Part shown: positions 7,054 through 18,770 of the stretch, in pieces
How the letters are laid out: the number at the start of each line of letters is the position of its first letter
Numbering within the stretch: position 1 is the stretch's first letter
DNA from: Marinobacterium sp.
GTDB lineage: Bacteria > Pseudomonadota > Gammaproteobacteria > Pseudomonadales > Balneatricaceae
DNA: 64,000 bases
NCBI GenBank assembly: GCA_030602245.1
Contig: JAUWAC010000015.1
Span: forward strand, 1 to 64,000
Direction of reading: 5' to 3'
Notes under the pieces: model-generated
Told to the model about the DNA's origin: nothing
Database searches by the model: none
Seen by the model: the letters and a program-made list of their open reading frames with translations, nothing else
Program-made: the position numbers and the translations under genes

Positions 7054-10000
7054 ATGTTCAAGGCGATCGATGTCCTCGACCCGGCTTTCATCGAGCAACC
7101 ACTGGCGACGCTGTGGCAGCAGATCAGTCCGCTCTACTCGGCGGACGAGGAGCAGGTACTGCGTGAGCTGATGCCGCTGGCCGAACCGCGCGGCGACGAG
7201 CTGGCGCGCATCGAAGCCCGGGCTACCCGGCTGATCGAGCAGGTGCGTGCCGATGACGGCGCGATCCACATGATCGATGCGCTGCTGCTGGAGTACAGCC
7301 TCGATACCCGCGAAGGCATTCTGCTGATGTGTCTGGCGGAAGCGCTGATGCGCATTCCCGATGCCGACACCGCTGACGCGCTGATCCGTGACAAGCTCAG
7401 CATCGCCGACTGGAAACGTCACCTGAGCCAGTCCGATTCCCTGCTGGTCAACGCTTCCACCTGGGGGCTGCTGCTGACCGGCAAGGTGGTCACGCTGGAC
7501 GAGCGGGAGGACGGCACCCCGGCCGGCATCATCAACCGCCTCGTCAACCGCCTGTCGGAGCCGGTGATCCGCAAGGTGATGCAGCAGGCGATGAAAATCA
7601 TGGGCCACCAGTTCGTGCTCGGGCGTGATATGCCGGAGGCGAGCAAGCGCGGCCGCGAATACCGTGAGCGCGGCTACACCTACTCCTTCGACATGCTCGG
7701 CGAGGCCGCGCTGACCGAGGCCGACGCCCAGCACTATTTCGACGACTACGTGCGCGCCATCGAGCATGTGGGTGCCATGCCGGCGATCGGCCCGAGCCCG
7801 AAGCCGAGCGTCTCCATCAAGCTGTCCGCACTGCACCCACGCTACGAGAACTTCCAGCGTGAACGGGTCATGTCCGAGCTCGCCGAGCGCGTCCTCCTGC
7901 TGATCCGCCGCGCCCGTCCGCTGGGCGTCGCGCTGACGATCGATGCCGAGGAAGCCGACCGCCTCGAGCTGTCGCTGGCACTGTTCGAGCAGCTGTATCG
8001 TGACGACGCCACCCGCGGCTGGGACGGCTTCGGTCTGGTGGTACAGGCCTACTCCAAACGTGCCCTGCCGGTACTCGCCTGGCTCGCGGCCCTGTCCCGC
8101 GAGGTCGGCGACCGTATCCCGGTGCGACTGGTCAAGGGCGCTTACTGGGACAGCGAGATCAAACTGTGCCAGCAGCGCGGTCTCGACGGCTACCCGGTGT
8201 TCACCCGCAAGGAAGCCACCGATGTCTCCTATCTGGCCTGCGCCCGCTTCCTGCTCAGCGAGCAGGTCCGCGGTCTGATCTGGCCCCAGTTCGCCAGCCA
8301 CAACGCCCACACCGTGGCCGCGATCATGACCCTGGCCGAGCACGCCGACTTCGAATTCCAGCGCCTGCACGGCATGGGCGATGCGCTCTACGATCAGGTA
8401 CTGGAGCAGGCCGGCGTCGCCGTGCGTATCTATGCGCCGGTCGGCAACCACAAGGATCTGCTGCCCTATCTGGTACGCCGCCTGCTCGAGAACGGCGCCA
8501 ACAGCTCGTTCGTGCACCGTCTGGTGGATCAGCGCTGCCCGATCAGCGATCTGGTGCAGCATCCGTGGCAGGTTCTGAGCGGGCGCAGCACTCTGCACAA
8601 CCCGAACATTCCGCTGCCGCGTGACATTTACGGCAGCGAACGTCAGGCGTCGCAGGGCCCCAACGTGCTGATTCAGAGCCAGTGGCAGCCGTTCGCTGCA
8701 CGCGTGGATCGCTTCATGGGCTACTGCTGGCAGGCGGACCCGATCATCAACGGCAGCCGCGAAACCGGCAGCGCACTGCAAAGCGATGTGCGCTCGCCGG
8801 CCAACCGCGACAATCTGGTCGGACAGGTCAGCTGGGCCGGTGCCGAGCAGGTGGCTCGGGCGATCGATGTGGCCGAAGCGTTCCTGCCGCAGTGGCAGCA
8901 GAGCGACGTCAGCGCGCGCGCCGCCGCCATCTGTCGTCTGGGCGATCTGCTCGAGGAGCATCTCGAGGAGTTCGTCGCCCTTTGCCATCAGGAAGCCGGC
9001 AAGACCGTGCAGGATGGCATCGATGAGGTCCGCGAGGCGGTGGATTTTTGTCGCTACTACCCCAACCAGGCCGAAGCGCTGTTCGCCGAGCCGCTGCAGC
9101 TGGAGCAGCTGGATGGTCGGACCACACACTGGCAGCGTCAGGGCCGGGGCATCTTTGTCTGCATCAGCCCCTGGAACTTCCCGCTGGCGATCTTCCTCGG
9201 CCAGATCAGCGCTGCGCTTGTCGCCGGCAACTGCGTCATCGCCAAACCGGCAGAGCAGACCAGTCTGGTCGCGGCGCGGGCCATCGAACTGATGCTTGAG
9301 GCCGGTATTCCGGGCGGCGCGATCCAGCTGCTGCCGGGCGATGGCGCCACCGTCGGCGCACGCCTGACGGCCGATCCGCGGATCGCCGGCGTCGCCTTCA
9401 CCGGCTCCACCGAAACCGCCCAGCGCATCAACCGTGCGCTGAGCCAGCGCGACGGTGAGCCAGCCACGCTGATCGCCGAAACCGGTGGCCAGAACGCGAT
9501 GATCGTCGACTCCACCGCACTGCCGGAGCAGGTGATCAAGGATGCCGTGATGTCGGGCTTCGCCTCGGCCGGACAGCGCTGTTCAGCGCTGCGCATCCTC
9601 TGTGTGCAGAACGATATCGCCGAACGCATCATCGAGCTGCTCAAGGGCGCGATGGCCGAACTGCGTGTCGGTGAGCCCTCGCTGCTCAGTACCGACGTGG
9701 GTCCGGTGATCGATGAGACCGCGCAGCGCGGCCTGCTGGCGCATATCGAGCGGATGCAGAAGGAGGCCCGTCTGATCGCTCAGACGCCGCTGCCGGCTCA
9801 CGCCGACAAGGGCTACTTTGTGCCACCGACGGCGATCGAGATCAGCCGTATCGACCAGATCGGCCGCGAGCAGTTCGGACCGATCGTCCATCTGCTGCGC
9901 TACGAGGCGCGCGACCTGGACAAGCTGATCGACCAGATCAACGCCGCCGGCTACGGTCTGACGCTCGGCATCCACAGCCGCAACGAGCGCACCGCCATGC

Positions 10001-10173
10001 ATATCGAAGCCCGCGCCCGGGTTGGCAACACCTACATCAACCGTAACCAGATCGGCGCTGTCGTCGGCGTCCAGCCGTTCGGCGGTCAGGGGCTGTCCGG
10101 CACCGGTCCCAAGGCCGGCGGTCCGCACTACGTGCCGCGCTTTACCCGACTGATTCCGGTTGATGCCCAGTAA
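7054..10173 (+). CDS. putA: Bifunctional proline dehydrogenase / P5C dehydrogenase, lacking the DNA-binding and C-terminal domains
   Basis: PutA oxidises proline to glutamate in two steps at the membrane face. The 1039 residues hold an FAD proline dehydrogenase barrel (GPSPKPSVSIKLSALHPRYE near residue 250, RLVKGAYWDSEIK near 365) and an NAD aldehyde dehydrogenase domain (CISPWNFPLAIF near 705, FTGSTETAQ near 787, catalytic Cys843 in SAGQRCSALRI). The start at 7054 follows AGGAGA; the open frame reaches back to 6967 without family similarity. There is no ribbon-helix-helix domain at the N-terminus, so this PutA cannot be its own repressor, unlike E. coli PutA. The protein stops soon after GGPHYVPRF, where longer PutAs continue into a C-terminal domain. 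That domain is the next gene. Confidence 0.95.
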   Translation: MFKAIDVLDPAFIEQPLATLWQQISPLYSADEEQVLRELMPLAEPRGDELARIEARATRLIEQVRADDGAIHMIDALLLEYSLDTREGILLMCLAEALMRIPDADTADALIRDKLSIADWKRHLSQSDSLLVNASTWGLLLTGKVVTLDEREDGTPAGIINRLVNRLSEPVIRKVMQQAMKIMGHQFVLGRDMPEASKRGREYRERGYTYSFDMLGEAALTEADAQHYFDDYVRAIEHVGAMPAIGPSPKPSVSIKLSALHPRYENFQRERVMSELAERVLLLIRRARPLGVALTIDAEEADRLELSLALFEQLYRDDATRGWDGFGLVVQAYSKRALPVLAWLAALSREVGDRIPVRLVKGAYWDSEIKLCQQRGLDGYPVFTRKEATDVSYLACARFLLSEQVRGLIWPQFASHNAHTVAAIMTLAEHADFEFQRLHGMGDALYDQVLEQAGVAVRIYAPVGNHKDLLPYLVRRLLENGANSSFVHRLVDQRCPISDLVQHPWQVLSGRSTLHNPNIPLPRDIYGSERQASQGPNVLIQSQWQPFAARVDRFMGYCWQADPIINGSRETGSALQSDVRSPANRDNLVGQVSWAGAEQVARAIDVAEAFLPQWQQSDVSARAAAICRLGDLLEEHLEEFVALCHQEAGKTVQDGIDEVREAVDFCRYYPNQAEALFAEPLQLEQLDGRTTHWQRQGRGIFVCISPWNFPLAIFLGQISAALVAGNCVIAKPAEQTSLVAARAIELMLEAGIPGGAIQLLPGDGATVGARLTADPRIAGVAFTGSTETAQRINRALSQRDGEPATLIAETGGQNAMIVDSTALPEQVIKDAVMSGFASAGQRCSALRILCVQNDIAERIIELLKGAMAELRVGEPSLLSTDVGPVIDETAQRGLLAHIERMQKEARLIAQTPLPAHADKGYFVPPTAIEISRIDQIGREQFGPIVHLLRYEARDLDKLIDQINAAGYGLTLGIHSRNERTAMHIEARARVGNTYINRNQIGAVVGVQPFGGQGLSGTGPKAGGPHYVPRFTRLIPVDAQ

Positions 10174-10189
10174 TCGAGGAGACGATGCC

Positions 10190-10891
10190 ATGACCGATCA
10201 TCAATTCTTCGGCCCAGAAGCCGCCAGCGTATTTGAAACCTGGAATCGGCGCGGCTTCGCCGCCCGCTGCGATCTGCTCGGCGGCGCACTGGCCCAGCTG
10301 CCGTTGTGTGCCGACCACGAGGAGCAGTCCCGCCTGCTGCCGCGCCTGCTGGACCGGGCGCGCCTGCTGGACCAGCCGATCGAACTGCCGGGGCCCACCG
10401 GCGAAAGCAACGAGCTGTACGAAACCGCCCGCGGCCTGACGCTGGTCGTGGGCAGCGACAGCGCCACGCCGCGCGCCCTCGCCGGGCAGCTGTTCGCCGC
10501 GCTGGCCTGCGGCAACCCGGTGATCTTCAGTGCCGAGCCGGAACCGGAGTGGGGCAGTCGTCTGGTCACGCTGCTGCATCAGGTTGGCGTGCCGCGCGGT
10601 GTCCTCGTCTGCGCCGACAACGCCCCGCTCGAGACCCTGCTGCAACTGCCGTCGCTGACGCTGGTCGCACCGGTCTGTCGCCCCGAAGAACTGATCCGCA
10701 TCCAGCGCCCTCTCGCCGAGCGGGATGGACTGCTGGTACAGTTGGCCGCCGAAACGGACCCGGACGGCTGCACCACACTGCTGCAGCCCGATCATCTGCA
10801 TCGTTTTCTGACCGAAAAGACGCGGACGATCAACACAACTGCCGTGGGGGGCAACGCGACCCTGCTGGAGCTGGGCAGCAGTGCCCCCTGA
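10190..10891 (+). CDS. Stand-alone PutA C-terminal (inactive ALDH-like) domain
   Basis: This 233-residue protein begins 16 bases after putA with GAGGAG spaced 8 bases from its ATG. It matches in order the C-terminal region of long (type B) PutA proteins as I recall it: GPTGESN at about residue 67, an ALDH-fold middle without catalytic cysteine or NAD motif, and at the end INTTAVGGNATLLELGS (about 214-230), which resembles the conserved C-terminal PutA motif. In single-chain PutAs this domain helps close the substrate channel and stabilises the aldehyde dehydrogenase part. The likely role is to join the 1039-residue PutA in trans. An automatic label of P5C dehydrogenase would be misleading, as it cannot be an enzyme alone. 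The domain match is strong by eye; the trans role is inference. Confidence 0.8.
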   Translation: MTDHQFFGPEAASVFETWNRRGFAARCDLLGGALAQLPLCADHEEQSRLLPRLLDRARLLDQPIELPGPTGESNELYETARGLTLVVGSDSATPRALAGQLFAALACGNPVIFSAEPEPEWGSRLVTLLHQVGVPRGVLVCADNAPLETLLQLPSLTLVAPVCRPEELIRIQRPLAERDGLLVQLAAETDPDGCTTLLQPDHLHRFLTEKTRTINTTAVGGNATLLELGSSAP

Positions 10892-10923
10892 CCCTTTAAC
10901 CCCAACGATAACGAGAAGACAAG

Positions 10924-12414
10924 ATGACCGATAACAACCTTGCCATCTACGGCACCTTTGTCGTCTACCTGATCCTGATGCTCGCCATCGGCTACTACGC
11001 CTACCTGAGGACGGCCAACTCCTCGGACTATTTTCTGGGCGGGCGCTCCCTCGGCCCCTGGCCGGCAGCCTTGTCGGCCGGCGCCTCGGACATGAGCGGC
11101 TGGTTGTTGCTCGGTCTGCCCGGCTACGCCTATGCCGCCGGTCTGGAATCACTCTGGCTGGCCGGCGGCCTGCTCGCCGGTACCTGGGCCAACTGGCAAT
11201 TCACCGCCAAGCGTCTGCGCACCTACAGCATCGTCGCCAACGACTCGCTGACGCTGCCCGAGTTCTTCGCCAACCGCTTCCAGGACAGCTCGCGCCTGCT
11301 GCAGGTGATTTCCGCCTTCTTCATCCTGCTGTTCTTCCTGTTCTACACCAGCTCCGGCCTCGTTGCCGGCGGCAAGCTGTTTGAAACCGTATTCGGCCTC
11401 GACTACAGCACCGCGGTCATCATCGGCACCGTCTGCGTGGTCTCCTATACCCTGTTCGGCGGTTTCCTCGCCGTGTCCTGGACCGACCTGGTGCAGGGCT
11501 TGCTGATGGCCGCCGCACTGCTGATCGTACCGGTCATCGTGATGCAGGTGGATGGCGGCTGGGGCGCCATGTTCACATCGCTCGACGAGCTGAACCCGCA
11601 ACTGCTGACCCTGTTCAACGACACCAACGGCGAGGCGCTGAGCTGGATCGCGATCGTATCGTTGGCGGCCTGGGGTCTTGGCTACTTTGGTCAGCCGCAT
11701 ATCCTCGCCCGCTTCAAGGCCGCCCGCAGCAACGCCGAGATCCCGACCGCACGCCGCATCGCCGTGGCCTGGAGCGGCCTGTCGATGGCCGGTGCCGTGT
11801 TCGTTGGTCTGGCCGGTCTGGTCTACGTCAACGGCCACATGGCCGGCAACATCGCCGATGGCGAGAAGATTTTCATGGTGCTGGTCAACGCCGTGTTCCA
11901 CCCGGTGATCGCCGGCATTCTGCTGGCGGCCATTCTGGCGGCCATCATGAGTACGGCCGACTCCCAGCTGCTGGTGTCCTCGTCCGCACTGGCGGAGGAC
12001 TTCTACAAGAAGCTGATCCGCCCGAATGCGAGCCAGAAAGAGATCGTCAACGTCGGCCGTGGCGCCGTGCTGGCGCTGTCCGTGGTGGCGCTGATGCTGG
12101 CATTCAATCCGGATTCTACCGTGCTGGGGCTGGTGTCCTATGCCTGGGCCGGTTTCGGTGCCGCGTTCGGTCCGGCGCTGCTGCTGAGCCTGTACTGGTC
12201 ACGCATGAACCGTAACGGCGCGCTGGCCGGTATCGTCGTCGGCGCCCTGACCGTGGTGATCTGGAAGCAGCTCTCCGGTGGCATCTTTGATCTGTACGAG
12301 ATCGTGCCGGGCATCCTGTTCGCCACCGTCGCCATCGTCGTCGTATCCCTGCTCAGCGCCGCGCCGCACGAGGCGATCCGCGCGCAGCACCGCGAGATGC
12401 TGAACAAGCTCTGA
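10924..12414 (+). CDS. putP: Sodium/proline symporter
   Basis: This is a 496-residue inner-membrane protein of the sodium:solute symporter family with about 13 membrane segments. It brings in proline with sodium for PutA. Family motifs visible are SSDYFLGGRSLGPWPAALSA near residue 33, GYFGQPHILARF near residue 255 and the sodium-site region AAIMSTADSQLLVSSSALAE near residue 340. Length matches E. coli PutP (502). GAGAAG precedes the ATG at 10924. It closes the putA operon 32 bases after the split PutA domain gene, and a strong terminator follows. Confidence 0.95.
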   Translation: MTDNNLAIYGTFVVYLILMLAIGYYAYLRTANSSDYFLGGRSLGPWPAALSAGASDMSGWLLLGLPGYAYAAGLESLWLAGGLLAGTWANWQFTAKRLRTYSIVANDSLTLPEFFANRFQDSSRLLQVISAFFILLFFLFYTSSGLVAGGKLFETVFGLDYSTAVIIGTVCVVSYTLFGGFLAVSWTDLVQGLLMAAALLIVPVIVMQVDGGWGAMFTSLDELNPQLLTLFNDTNGEALSWIAIVSLAAWGLGYFGQPHILARFKAARSNAEIPTARRIAVAWSGLSMAGAVFVGLAGLVYVNGHMAGNIADGEKIFMVLVNAVFHPVIAGILLAAILAAIMSTADSQLLVSSSALAEDFYKKLIRPNASQKEIVNVGRGAVLALSVVALMLAFNPDSTVLGLVSYAWAGFGAAFGPALLLSLYWSRMNRNGALAGIVVGALTVVIWKQLSGGIFDLYEIVPGILFATVAIVVVSLLSAAPHEAIRAQHREMLNKL

Positions 12415-12442
12415 CACCGTGCTTTCGGTTGTTTGGCTGATT

Positions 12443-12468
12443 GGCGCTCCCCCAGGAGCGCCTTTTTT
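12443..12468 (+). terminator. Rho-independent terminator of the put operon
   Basis: A stem of 8 base pairs (GGCGCTCC with GGAGCGCC, loop CCCA) is followed by six T. It begins 29 bases after the putP stop. Confidence 0.9.
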
Positions 12469-12494
12469 CATCTCTGACCGGCACCGCCGGCAAC

Positions 12495-12520
12495 AAAAAA
12501 GGGCTGCCATCGGGCAGCCC
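12495..12520 (-). terminator. Rho-independent terminator of gltBD
   Basis: Read on the minus strand, GGGCTGCC-CGAT-GGCAGCCC is followed by six T (A run at 12495-12500). It starts 23 bases after the gltD stop and is back to back with the putP terminator, so the two convergent operons are well insulated. Confidence 0.9.
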
Positions 12521-12542
12521 TTCTTGTATGCGCAGACGCGGA

Positions 12543-14015
<1,473 letters not shown>

Positions 14016-14054
14016 TCAGTAATACGGAAAACCTGTCGGGTGTCAGCTGCGCAC

Positions 14055-17000
14055 TTACTCAGGGCGCTTGCAGATGCTGTCGAGCAGCTGACTGAGGCTC
14101 GCGGCCTTGGGCTTGACCAGCCAGAACAGCCCGATGTAATCGATGAAGTTCTCGACGATCTCCTGACCCCAGGTGCTGCCGGTTTCCCGGGTAAACTCAA
14201 TGATCACGGAGCGCAGGTGGTTCTTGTACTGTTCCATCTGCTCGGTGTGGATCCGGTGGATCTCAACCAGCTCGTGGTTGTACTTGTCGACGAACGAGCG
14301 GTCCTGATCCAGTACATAGGCAAAACCACCGGTCATGCCGGCACCGAAGTTGTACCCGGTCGGGCCGAGTACGGTCACCAGCCCCCCGGTCATGTACTCA
14401 CAGCAGTGATCGCCGGCACCTTCGATGACCGCGTGCGCGCCGGAGTTGCGCACCGCGAATCGCTCACCGGCGCTGCCCGCCGCAAACAGCTTGCCGCCGG
14501 TGGCACCGTAAAGACAGGTGTTACCGATAATCGCCGTCTCGTTGGACTTGAACGTGACCTCCTTGAACGGACGGATCACGATCTTGCCGCCGGCCATGCC
14601 TTTGCCGACGTAGTCGTTGGCATCGCCTTCCAGATACAGGTTCTGACCGCCTGCGTTCCAGACCCCGAACGACTGCCCGGCGTGGCCGCGGAAGTTGAAC
14701 TCGATCGGCTGCTCGGACATGCCCAGGTTACCGTGACGCTTGGCGATGGCACCGGAAGTACGGGCACCGACGGAGCGGTCGCAGTTGCCGATGTCCAGCG
14801 TCCACTGGCCGCCGGCTTTCTGCTCGATCGCCTCAGCCGCCAGTTCCAGCATGCGGTTGTTCAGCTCGCCCGCATCGTACGGGGTATTGCGGTGTTCCTG
14901 CACGGTCTGCGGGTATTCTGCCGGGATGTCGGCATCGCTGATCAGACCGGACAGATCCAGACTGCGCTGACGCTCGGTTTCACCTTCAACCACTTCAAGC
15001 AGATCGACGCGGCCGACCAGCTCTTCCAGCGTGCGCACGCCCAGTTTGGCCATCCACTCGCGGGTCTCCTCCGCAACGAAGCGGAAGTAGTTCTTGACCA
15101 TCTCCACGGTGCCACGGAAGTGGTCACGACGCAGCTCGTCGTTCTGCGTCGCCACACCGGTGGCACAGTTGTTCAGGTGGCAGATACGCAGGTATTTGCA
15201 GCCCAGTGCAACCATCGGCATGGTACCGAAGCCAAAGCTCTCGGCGCCGAGGATCGCGGCCTTGACCACGTCCAGACCGCTCTTCAGACCGCCGTCTGTC
15301 TGCAGGCGGATCTTGCCGCGCAGGTGGTTGGCACGCAGCGACTGGTGCGCATCAACCAGACCCAGCTCCCACGGCGAACCGGCATAGTGGATCGAGGTCA
15401 GCGGCGAGGCGGCAGTACCGCCGTCATAGCCGGAGATCGTGATCAGGTCGGCATAGGCCTTGGCCACGCCACAGGCGATGGTGCCCACGCCCGGACGCGA
15501 TACCAGCTTCACCGAAACCTGACCTTCCGGGTTGACCTGCTTGAGGTCGAAGATCAGCTGCGCCAGGTCTTCGATCGAGTAGATATCGTGGTGCGGCGGC
15601 GGCGAGATCAGGGTCACACCCGGCACCGAGTAGCGCAGGCGCGCGATCAGTTCGTTGACCTTGCCACCCGGCAGCTGACCACCTTCGCCCGGCTTGGCGC
15701 CCTGCGCGACCTTGATCTGCATGACATCGGCGTTGACCAGATACTCCGGCGTGACACCGAAGCGACCGGACGCGATCTGCTTGATCTTGGAGCGTTTCAT
15801 GGTGCCGTGACGGGCCGGGTCTTCGCCGCCCTCACCGGAGTTGGAGCGACCGCCGAGCTCGTTCATCGCCATCGCCAGCGCTTCGTGCGCTTCCGGCGAC
15901 AGCGCGCCGAGTGACATCGCCGCCGAGTCGAAGCGCGGGAACAGCGCCTCAACCGGTTCGACCTCTTCGATCGGAATCGGTTTGACGTCCTTGCGCAGTG
16001 CCAGCAGATCGCGCAGCGTCGCAACGCCGCGGTTGTTCACCAGATCGGCATAGCGCTGGTAGGCCGCCTTGCTGCCGGTGCTGACCGCTTCGTGAATCGC
16101 CTTCACCACGTCCGGGTTGTAGGCGTGGTATTCACCTTCAAACTTGTACTTGAGCAGGCCACCCGGGCGGATCGGTTTGCGTGCGGTCCAGGCTTCCTTG
16201 GCCAGCACGGCCTGATCAGCCTGGAAGTGCTCGAAACGGGCGCCCTCAATGCGGCTGGTGACACCCTTGAAGCAGAGATCCACCACCTCGGAGCTCAGGC
16301 CCACCGCCTCGAACAGCTGCGCACCGCGGTAGGACGCCAGCGTCGAGATACCCATCTTGGACAGGATCTTGAACAGGCCCTTGTCGATCCCCTTGCGGTA
16401 CTTCTCGTGGCTGTCGAGCGGATTCATCGGCAGCTCGCCGGTGCGGCACAGATCGTTCAGCACGCGGTAGACAAGGTACGGGTACACGGCGGTCGCACCG
16501 AAACCGAACAGCACGGCGAAGTGGTGCGGATCGCGTGCGGTACCGGTTTCAACGACGATGTTGGCGTCGGTACGCAGGCCCTTGTCGATCAGTCGGTGAT
16601 GCACCGCACCGGTGGCCATCGCCGCATGGATCGGCAGCAAGCCCTGACGGATGTTGGCATCGGACAGGATCAGAATGACCTTGCCATTGCGCACCGCCTG
16701 CTCGGACGCATCGCACAGGTTTTCGATCGCCTGCTGCAGACTCAGCTGCGTCGGATCGTAGTTCAGATCGAGGATGATCGGCTCGAAGCCTTCCTCCTGG
16801 TTGTCACGGATGCGATTGAACTTGCTGGCCGACAGCACCGGCATGGTCAGGATGACGCGGCGGGCGTGCTCCGCGGTCTCCTCGAATACGTTACGCTCGC
16901 GACCGAGGCAGGTTTCCAGCGACATGACGATCGACTCACGCAGCGGGTCGATCGGCGGGTTGGTCACCTGCGCAAACTGCTGGCGGAAGTAGTCGTACGG

Positions 17001-18512
17001 CGAACGGATCTGCTTGGACAGCACCGCCATCGGCTTGTCGTCGCCCATGGAGCCGACCGCCTCCATACCGGTCTCGCCCAGCGGGCGAATCACCTGGTCG
17101 CGTTCCTCGAAGGTCACGTTGAACATCTTCATGTGAGTGTGCACCTCTTCGGTGCTCATCTCGGTGAAGGAGCGCGACTCTTCGGTCAGGTTCATCGTGT
17201 TCTCAAGGCGCAGCGCGTTCTCCTTGAGCCACTTCTTGTACGGGTTCGCCGTCTTCAGACGGTTATCGACATCGGCGGTATGCATCACTTCGCCGGTTTC
17301 GGTGTCGATCGCCAGGATCTGGCCCGGACCCACACGGCCCTGCGCCACGATATCGGACGGCTCATACTTGAACACGCCGATCTCGGAAGCGGTACAGATC
17401 ATGTTGTCACGGGTCATCACCCAGCGGGACGGACGCAGGCCGTTACGGTCCAGCATACAGACGGCGTAGCGACCATCGGTCATGACCATGCCGGCCGGGC
17501 CGTCCCACGCTTCCATGTGCATGGAGTTGTATTCGTAGAACGCGCGCAGCTCGGAGTCCATGGTGTCCACGTTCTGCCACGCCGGCGGCACGATCATACG
17601 CACCGCACGATAGATGTTCATGCCGCCCACCAGCAGGAACTCGAGCATGTTATCCATGCTGGAGGAGTCGGAGCCGGTGGTGTTGACGATCGGCTGCAGC
17701 TCGTTGAGGTGCGGCAGCTCCGGCGTCACGAACTTGGGCGCACGGGCGCGGGCCCAGTTGCGGTTGCCTTCGATGGTGTTGATTTCACCGTTGTGCGCGA
17801 GGAAACGGAACGGCTGGGCCAGCGGCCAGCGCGGTGCCGTATTGGTGGAGAAGCGCTGGTGATAGGTGCAGACCGCAGTCTCGAGGCGCGGGTCGGCCAG
17901 ATCCTTATAGAACACCGGCAGATCCACCGGCATCATCAGACCCTTGTAGCTCAGAACGCGATGAGACAGCGTACAGATATAGAAGTCGGGATCGGCGGCC
18001 AGCGCCAGCTCGGCTTTGCGGCGGGCGGTGAACAGTGCAACCGTCAGCTCGCGCTCGCTCTTGTCCGGCGCATTGACGATGACCTGCTCGATCTGCGGCA
18101 GCGTATCACGCGCAATCGGACCCAGACAGCTCTGGTCAGTCGGTACAACACGCCAGCCCACCACATCGAGGCCCTGAGCCTTGAGTTCGGTATCGAGACG
18201 ATCACGTGCCTGCTGGGCCAGACCGGCTTCGCGCGACAGGAACACCATACCGACCGCAAACAGGTCGGCCAGCTCGGCGCCCAGTTCCTCGCGCACGACG
18301 GCACGCATGAACCCCTGCGGCATCTGCATCAGCAGACCGCAGCCATCGCCGGTTTTACCGTCGGCAGCGATACCACCGCGGTGCGTCATGCAGGCGAGTG
18401 CTTCGATCGCTTTCTCAAGCACACTGTGGCTCGCCTTGCCCTGCATGTGGGCCATCAGGCCAAAGCCACAGTTATCCTTGAACTCACCGGGGCGATACAG
18501 ACCTTTGCTCAT
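14055..18512 (-). CDS. gltB: Glutamate synthase (NADPH) large subunit
   Basis: GltB converts glutamine plus 2-oxoglutarate to two glutamate. The 1485 residues carry, in order, the Ntn glutaminase domain with nucleophile Cys15 in [10 protein letters not shown] (a 14-residue propeptide must be removed), the central domain, the FMN synthase barrel, a 3Fe-4S site ([15 protein letters not shown] near residue 1100), and the C-terminal beta-helix domain ([22 protein letters not shown]). Length is normal for the family (about 1480-1520). A sigma70-like promoter lies about 90 bases upstream. It makes glutamate from ammonium assimilation, next to a put operon that makes glutamate from proline. Long open frames run on the opposite strand through most of the gene; they are composition artefacts. 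Confidence 0.97.
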   Translation of the reverse strand: MSKGLYRPGEFKDNCGFGLMAHMQGKASHSVLEKAIEALACMTHRGGIAADGKTGDGCGLLMQMPQGFMRAVVREELGAELADLFAVGMVFLSREAGLAQQARDRLDTELKAQGLDVVGWRVVPTDQSCLGPIARDTLPQIEQVIVNAPDKSERELTVALFTARRKAELALAADPDFYICTLSHRVLSYKGLMMPVDLPVFYKDLADPRLETAVCTYHQRFSTNTAPRWPLAQPFRFLAHNGEINTIEGNRNWARARAPKFVTPELPHLNELQPIVNTTGSDSSSMDNMLEFLLVGGMNIYRAVRMIVPPAWQNVDTMDSELRAFYEYNSMHMEAWDGPAGMVMTDGRYAVCMLDRNGLRPSRWVMTRDNMICTASEIGVFKYEPSDIVAQGRVGPGQILAIDTETGEVMHTADVDNRLKTANPYKKWLKENALRLENTMNLTEESRSFTEMSTEEVHTHMKMFNVTFEERDQVIRPLGETGMEAVGSMGDDKPMAVLSKQIRSPYDYFRQQFAQVTNPPIDPLRESIVMSLETCLGRERNVFEETAEHARRVILTMPVLSASKFNRIRDNQEEGFEPIILDLNYDPTQLSLQQAIENLCDASEQAVRNGKVILILSDANIRQGLLPIHAAMATGAVHHRLIDKGLRTDANIVVETGTARDPHHFAVLFGFGATAVYPYLVYRVLNDLCRTGELPMNPLDSHEKYRKGIDKGLFKILSKMGISTLASYRGAQLFEAVGLSSEVVDLCFKGVTSRIEGARFEHFQADQAVLAKEAWTARKPIRPGGLLKYKFEGEYHAYNPDVVKAIHEAVSTGSKAAYQRYADLVNNRGVATLRDLLALRKDVKPIPIEEVEPVEALFPRFDSAAMSLGALSPEAHEALAMAMNELGGRSNSGEGGEDPARHGTMKRSKIKQIASGRFGVTPEYLVNADVMQIKVAQGAKPGEGGQLPGGKVNELIARLRYSVPGVTLISPPPHHDIYSIEDLAQLIFDLKQVNPEGQVSVKLVSRPGVGTIACGVAKAYADLITISGYDGGTAASPLTSIHYAGSPWELGLVDAHQSLRANHLRGKIRLQTDGGLKSGLDVVKAAILGAESFGFGTMPMVALGCKYLRICHLNNCATGVATQNDELRRDHFRGTVEMVKNYFRFVAEETREWMAKLGVRTLEELVGRVDLLEVVEGETERQRSLDLSGLISDADIPAEYPQTVQEHRNTPYDAGELNNRMLELAAEAIEQKAGGQWTLDIGNCDRSVGARTSGAIAKRHGNLGMSEQPIEFNFRGHAGQSFGVWNAGGQNLYLEGDANDYVGKGMAGGKIVIRPFKEVTFKSNETAIIGNTCLYGATGGKLFAAGSAGERFAVRNSGAHAVIEGAGDHCCEYMTGGLVTVLGPTGYNFGAGMTGGFAYVLDQDRSFVDKYNHELVEIHRIHTEQMEQYKNHLRSVIIEFTRETGSTWGQEIVENFIDYIGLFWLVKPKAASLSQLLDSICKRPE

Positions 18513-18603
18513 AAGCCAATCCCACTAAAAAACAAACAAATTCAATACTTTAGCTTTTATCTCTTTTCCCGACTTACGGTTTGGCGGACGAAAAGGGACA
18601 GCA

Positions 18604-18632
18604 ATTCTACACGTCGGGCTCTACGGGGACAA
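18604..18632 (-). promoter_or_regulatory. Candidate sigma70 promoter of gltBD
   Basis: On the minus strand TTGTCC (18627-18632) and TAGAAT (18604-18609) are separated by exactly 17 bases, about 90 bases before the gltB start. The rest of the 258-base gap between gltB and the damX-like gene (18513-18770) is AT-rich and holds no gene; I saw no clear terminator for the damX-like gene in it. Confidence 0.55.
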
Positions 18633-18770
18633 ATATTGACCAGCCGAGGGCTCAGCAACCAACACTAAAAATGGTCGCCTAAAGAGAAAATAATTTTGCA
18701 AAAAACGCTTTTATTAGACTTTATGACTAGACATCGACCGAACCTCGACCAGGTTACTCTGTCATCACGC

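Noticed and set aside
6940-9129. Minus-strand open frame of 729 codons opposite putA
   Set aside because: Antisense to the proline dehydrogenase part of putA; no recognisable domain.
16092-18668. Plus-strand open frame of 858 codons opposite gltB
   Set aside because: Same composition artefact, antisense to the N-terminal half of gltB.
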